From assembly GCA_021162125.1 (NCBI GenBank), contig JAGGZG010000273.1, forward strand, positions 1 through 5,788: a stretch of 5,788 nucleotides of DNA. The letters are read 5' to 3'. Below the pieces are notes generated by a model. That model ran no database searches, was not told the origin of the DNA, and worked only from the letters and a program-made list of their open reading frames with translations. The translations under genes and the position numbers were made by a program. The DNA is from Anaerolineae bacterium. Lineage in GTDB: Bacteria; Chloroflexota; Anaerolineae; JACIWR01. Positions 5,470-5,788 of the stretch are shown here, in pieces; positions within the stretch are counted from its first letter, which is position 1; every line of letters starts with the position of its first letter.

Positions 5470-5580
5470 TCACCATTGGCCTGGCCTGGTCAGTGCCGTC
5501 CCAACCGTCAATAGCTTCTGGGTAAGCAGAAGCATGATAATGACGATGACAAGCATGCCTAATGCCTGACGGCTGACCAT
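5470..5580 (-). CDS. Branched-chain amino acid leader peptide
   Basis: This is a 36-residue open frame starting ATG at 5580 and ending TGA at 5470-5472. Its product need not function; its translation is the sensor. Residues 9-19 read MLVIVIIMLLL, giving nine Leu/Val/Ile codons among the ten after the Met, followed shortly by LL and V. In all, 15 of 36 residues are branched-chain. This mirrors E. coli leaders such as IlvL, IvbL and LeuL. AGGA lies 5 bases before the ATG. An upstream in-frame ATG at 5637 would add 19 residues and has GAGAGG about 10 bases before it; the shorter form is preferred because its site is better spaced and segment 1 then lies at the start of the coding region. The stop is about 20 bases before the terminator stem, so a ribosome finishing the peptide would not block the terminator. 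A tiny membrane protein is an alternative reading of the hydrophobic run, but the surrounding RNA structure argues against it. Confidence 0.85.
   Translation of the reverse strand: MVSRQALGMLVIVIIMLLLTQKLLTVGTALTRPGQW
5514..5533 (-). promoter_or_regulatory. Hairpin within the leader control codons
   Basis: On the minus strand GCTTCTG (5533-5527) and CAGAAGC (5520-5514) are perfect 7-bp inverted repeats around a CTTACC loop. The hairpin overlaps the CTT CTG CTT leucine codons and abuts segment 2 of the attenuator. It could stack on the 1:2 helix and act as an RNA polymerase pause that synchronises the leading ribosome; that role is inferred. Confidence 0.65.
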
Positions 5581-5670
5581 GGTGATCCTATGGGTGAAAG
5601 AGGTGCACGCTACGTCGCGCTCTTGACGAAAATCCATTCCCCGCTGTCCTCTCAACTTTATGGGTTACTA

Positions 5671-5788
5671 CTCAGGCCAGCGGTTGAAACCGCGCCTGAG
5701 GAGCTAAAGCTGGCTGTCCACCTGCGTGGACAGGCGCGCCCACGCAGGTGGACGCTCGGCTGCAAGCCCTCTAGAGGCGATTTCAATC
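5671..5788. repeat. Block of palindromes resembling an interspersed hairpin element
   Basis: Three palindromes are packed here. CTCAGGC (5671-5677) pairs with GCCTGAG (5694-5700), enclosing GCGGT/ACCGC around a TGAA loop. GTCCACCTGCGTGG (5716-5729) pairs perfectly with CCACGCAGGTGGAC (5740-5753), 14 bp. CCTCTAGAGG (5768-5777) is a 10-bp palindrome. The sequence ends GATTTCAATC at the window edge, itself near-palindromic. The phrase GTCCACCTGCGTGGAC followed by CGGTTTCAACCGC is, from memory, typical of dispersed non-coding repeats in Chloroflexota and Cyanobacteria. It has no ORF of note and no T-tract. It lies upstream of the leader, so the operon promoter must lie inside it or between it and the leader peptide. 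Confidence 0.7.

Larger units (their letters stand above)
5438..5580 (-). promoter_or_regulatory. Ribosome-mediated attenuator RNA with mutually exclusive helices
   Basis: Reading the minus strand, segment 1 (CAGCCGTCAG, 5575-5566) pairs with segment 2 (TTGACGGTTG, 5511-5502) over 10 bp with two G:U pairs. Segment 2 also pairs with segment 3: CGGTTGGG-A-CGG (5507-5496) against CCGCCCAACCG (5448-5438), 11 bp with one bulged A, plus an optional CACT/AGTG extension. Segment 3 is the 5' arm and loop of the terminator. The control codons (5553-5524) lie between segments 1 and 2, so a ribosome stalled there disrupts 1:2 and leaves segment 2 free, about 17 bases downstream of the last control codon. 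Predicted outcome: low charged Leu/Val/Ile tRNA gives the 2:3 antiterminator and expression; plentiful tRNA gives the 3:4 terminator. The pairings are seen; the mechanism is inferred by analogy with the E. coli ilv, leu and his leaders. Confidence 0.85.

Noticed and set aside
5420..5580. T-box riboswitch upstream of ilvB
   Set aside because: There is no T-box core (AGGGTGG-like) sequence and no stem I with a specifier loop before the terminator. The BCAA-rich frame gives a better explanation.
5581..5670. Promoter for the operon (weak TTGAGA at 5655-5650 or TAAAGT near 5660 on the minus strand)
   Set aside because: Neither hexamer has a convincing partner at 16-18 bases. The promoter probably lies in this interval or in the palindromic block, but I cannot place it.
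5779..5788. CRISPR repeat end (GATTGAAAT on the minus strand, similar to common GGATTGAAAC termini)
   Set aside because: There is only one partial occurrence at the window edge, without spaced repeats. It fits the palindromic intergenic element better.

Overview
The window carries one branched-chain amino acid biosynthesis operon, read entirely on the minus strand (right to left). The order is a short leader peptide, an intrinsic terminator used as an attenuator, ilvB, ilvN, ilvC and leuA. The four enzymes are intact and of normal family length. IlvB and IlvN form acetohydroxyacid synthase with its valine-sensing subunit. IlvC converts that product to the dihydroxy acid. LeuA diverts 2-ketoisovalerate into leucine synthesis. 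No ilvD, ilvE or leuBCD is visible; they would have to lie elsewhere.

The most interesting part is the leader (about 5420-5580, minus). It encodes a 36-residue peptide with nine Leu/Val/Ile codons in a ten-codon run. Three overlapping RNA pairings can be read by eye: a 1:2 protector helix, a 2:3 antiterminator with a single bulged A, and a 3:4 terminator followed by a T-tract. The geometry fits classic ribosome-mediated attenuation, in which ribosomes stalled on Leu/Val/Ile codons free segment 2 and allow read-through into ilvB. No T-box features were seen.

Region by region: 1-213 holds two identical 66-bp copies of a C/G-rich palindromic repeat, 86 bp apart, and no gene. 214-1803 is leuA. 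1830-2897 is ilvC, whose last residues and stop codon are encoded by a small tandem repeat. 2900-3418 is ilvN. 3436-5145 is ilvB. 5146-5419 is an unusually long, repeat-filled leader segment between the attenuator and ilvB, with no gene. 5420-5580 is the attenuator with its leader peptide. 5581-5670 must hold the promoter or upstream leader, but no convincing promoter was found. 5671-5788 is a block of strong palindromes resembling an interspersed hairpin element.

The source is a GC-rich bacterium. The many families of intergenic hairpin repeats, the compact ilvBNC-leuA order and the KARI subtype suggest a Chloroflexota-like (Anaerolineae/Caldilineae-type) genome. This is an inference from general sequence character, not a demonstrated identity.
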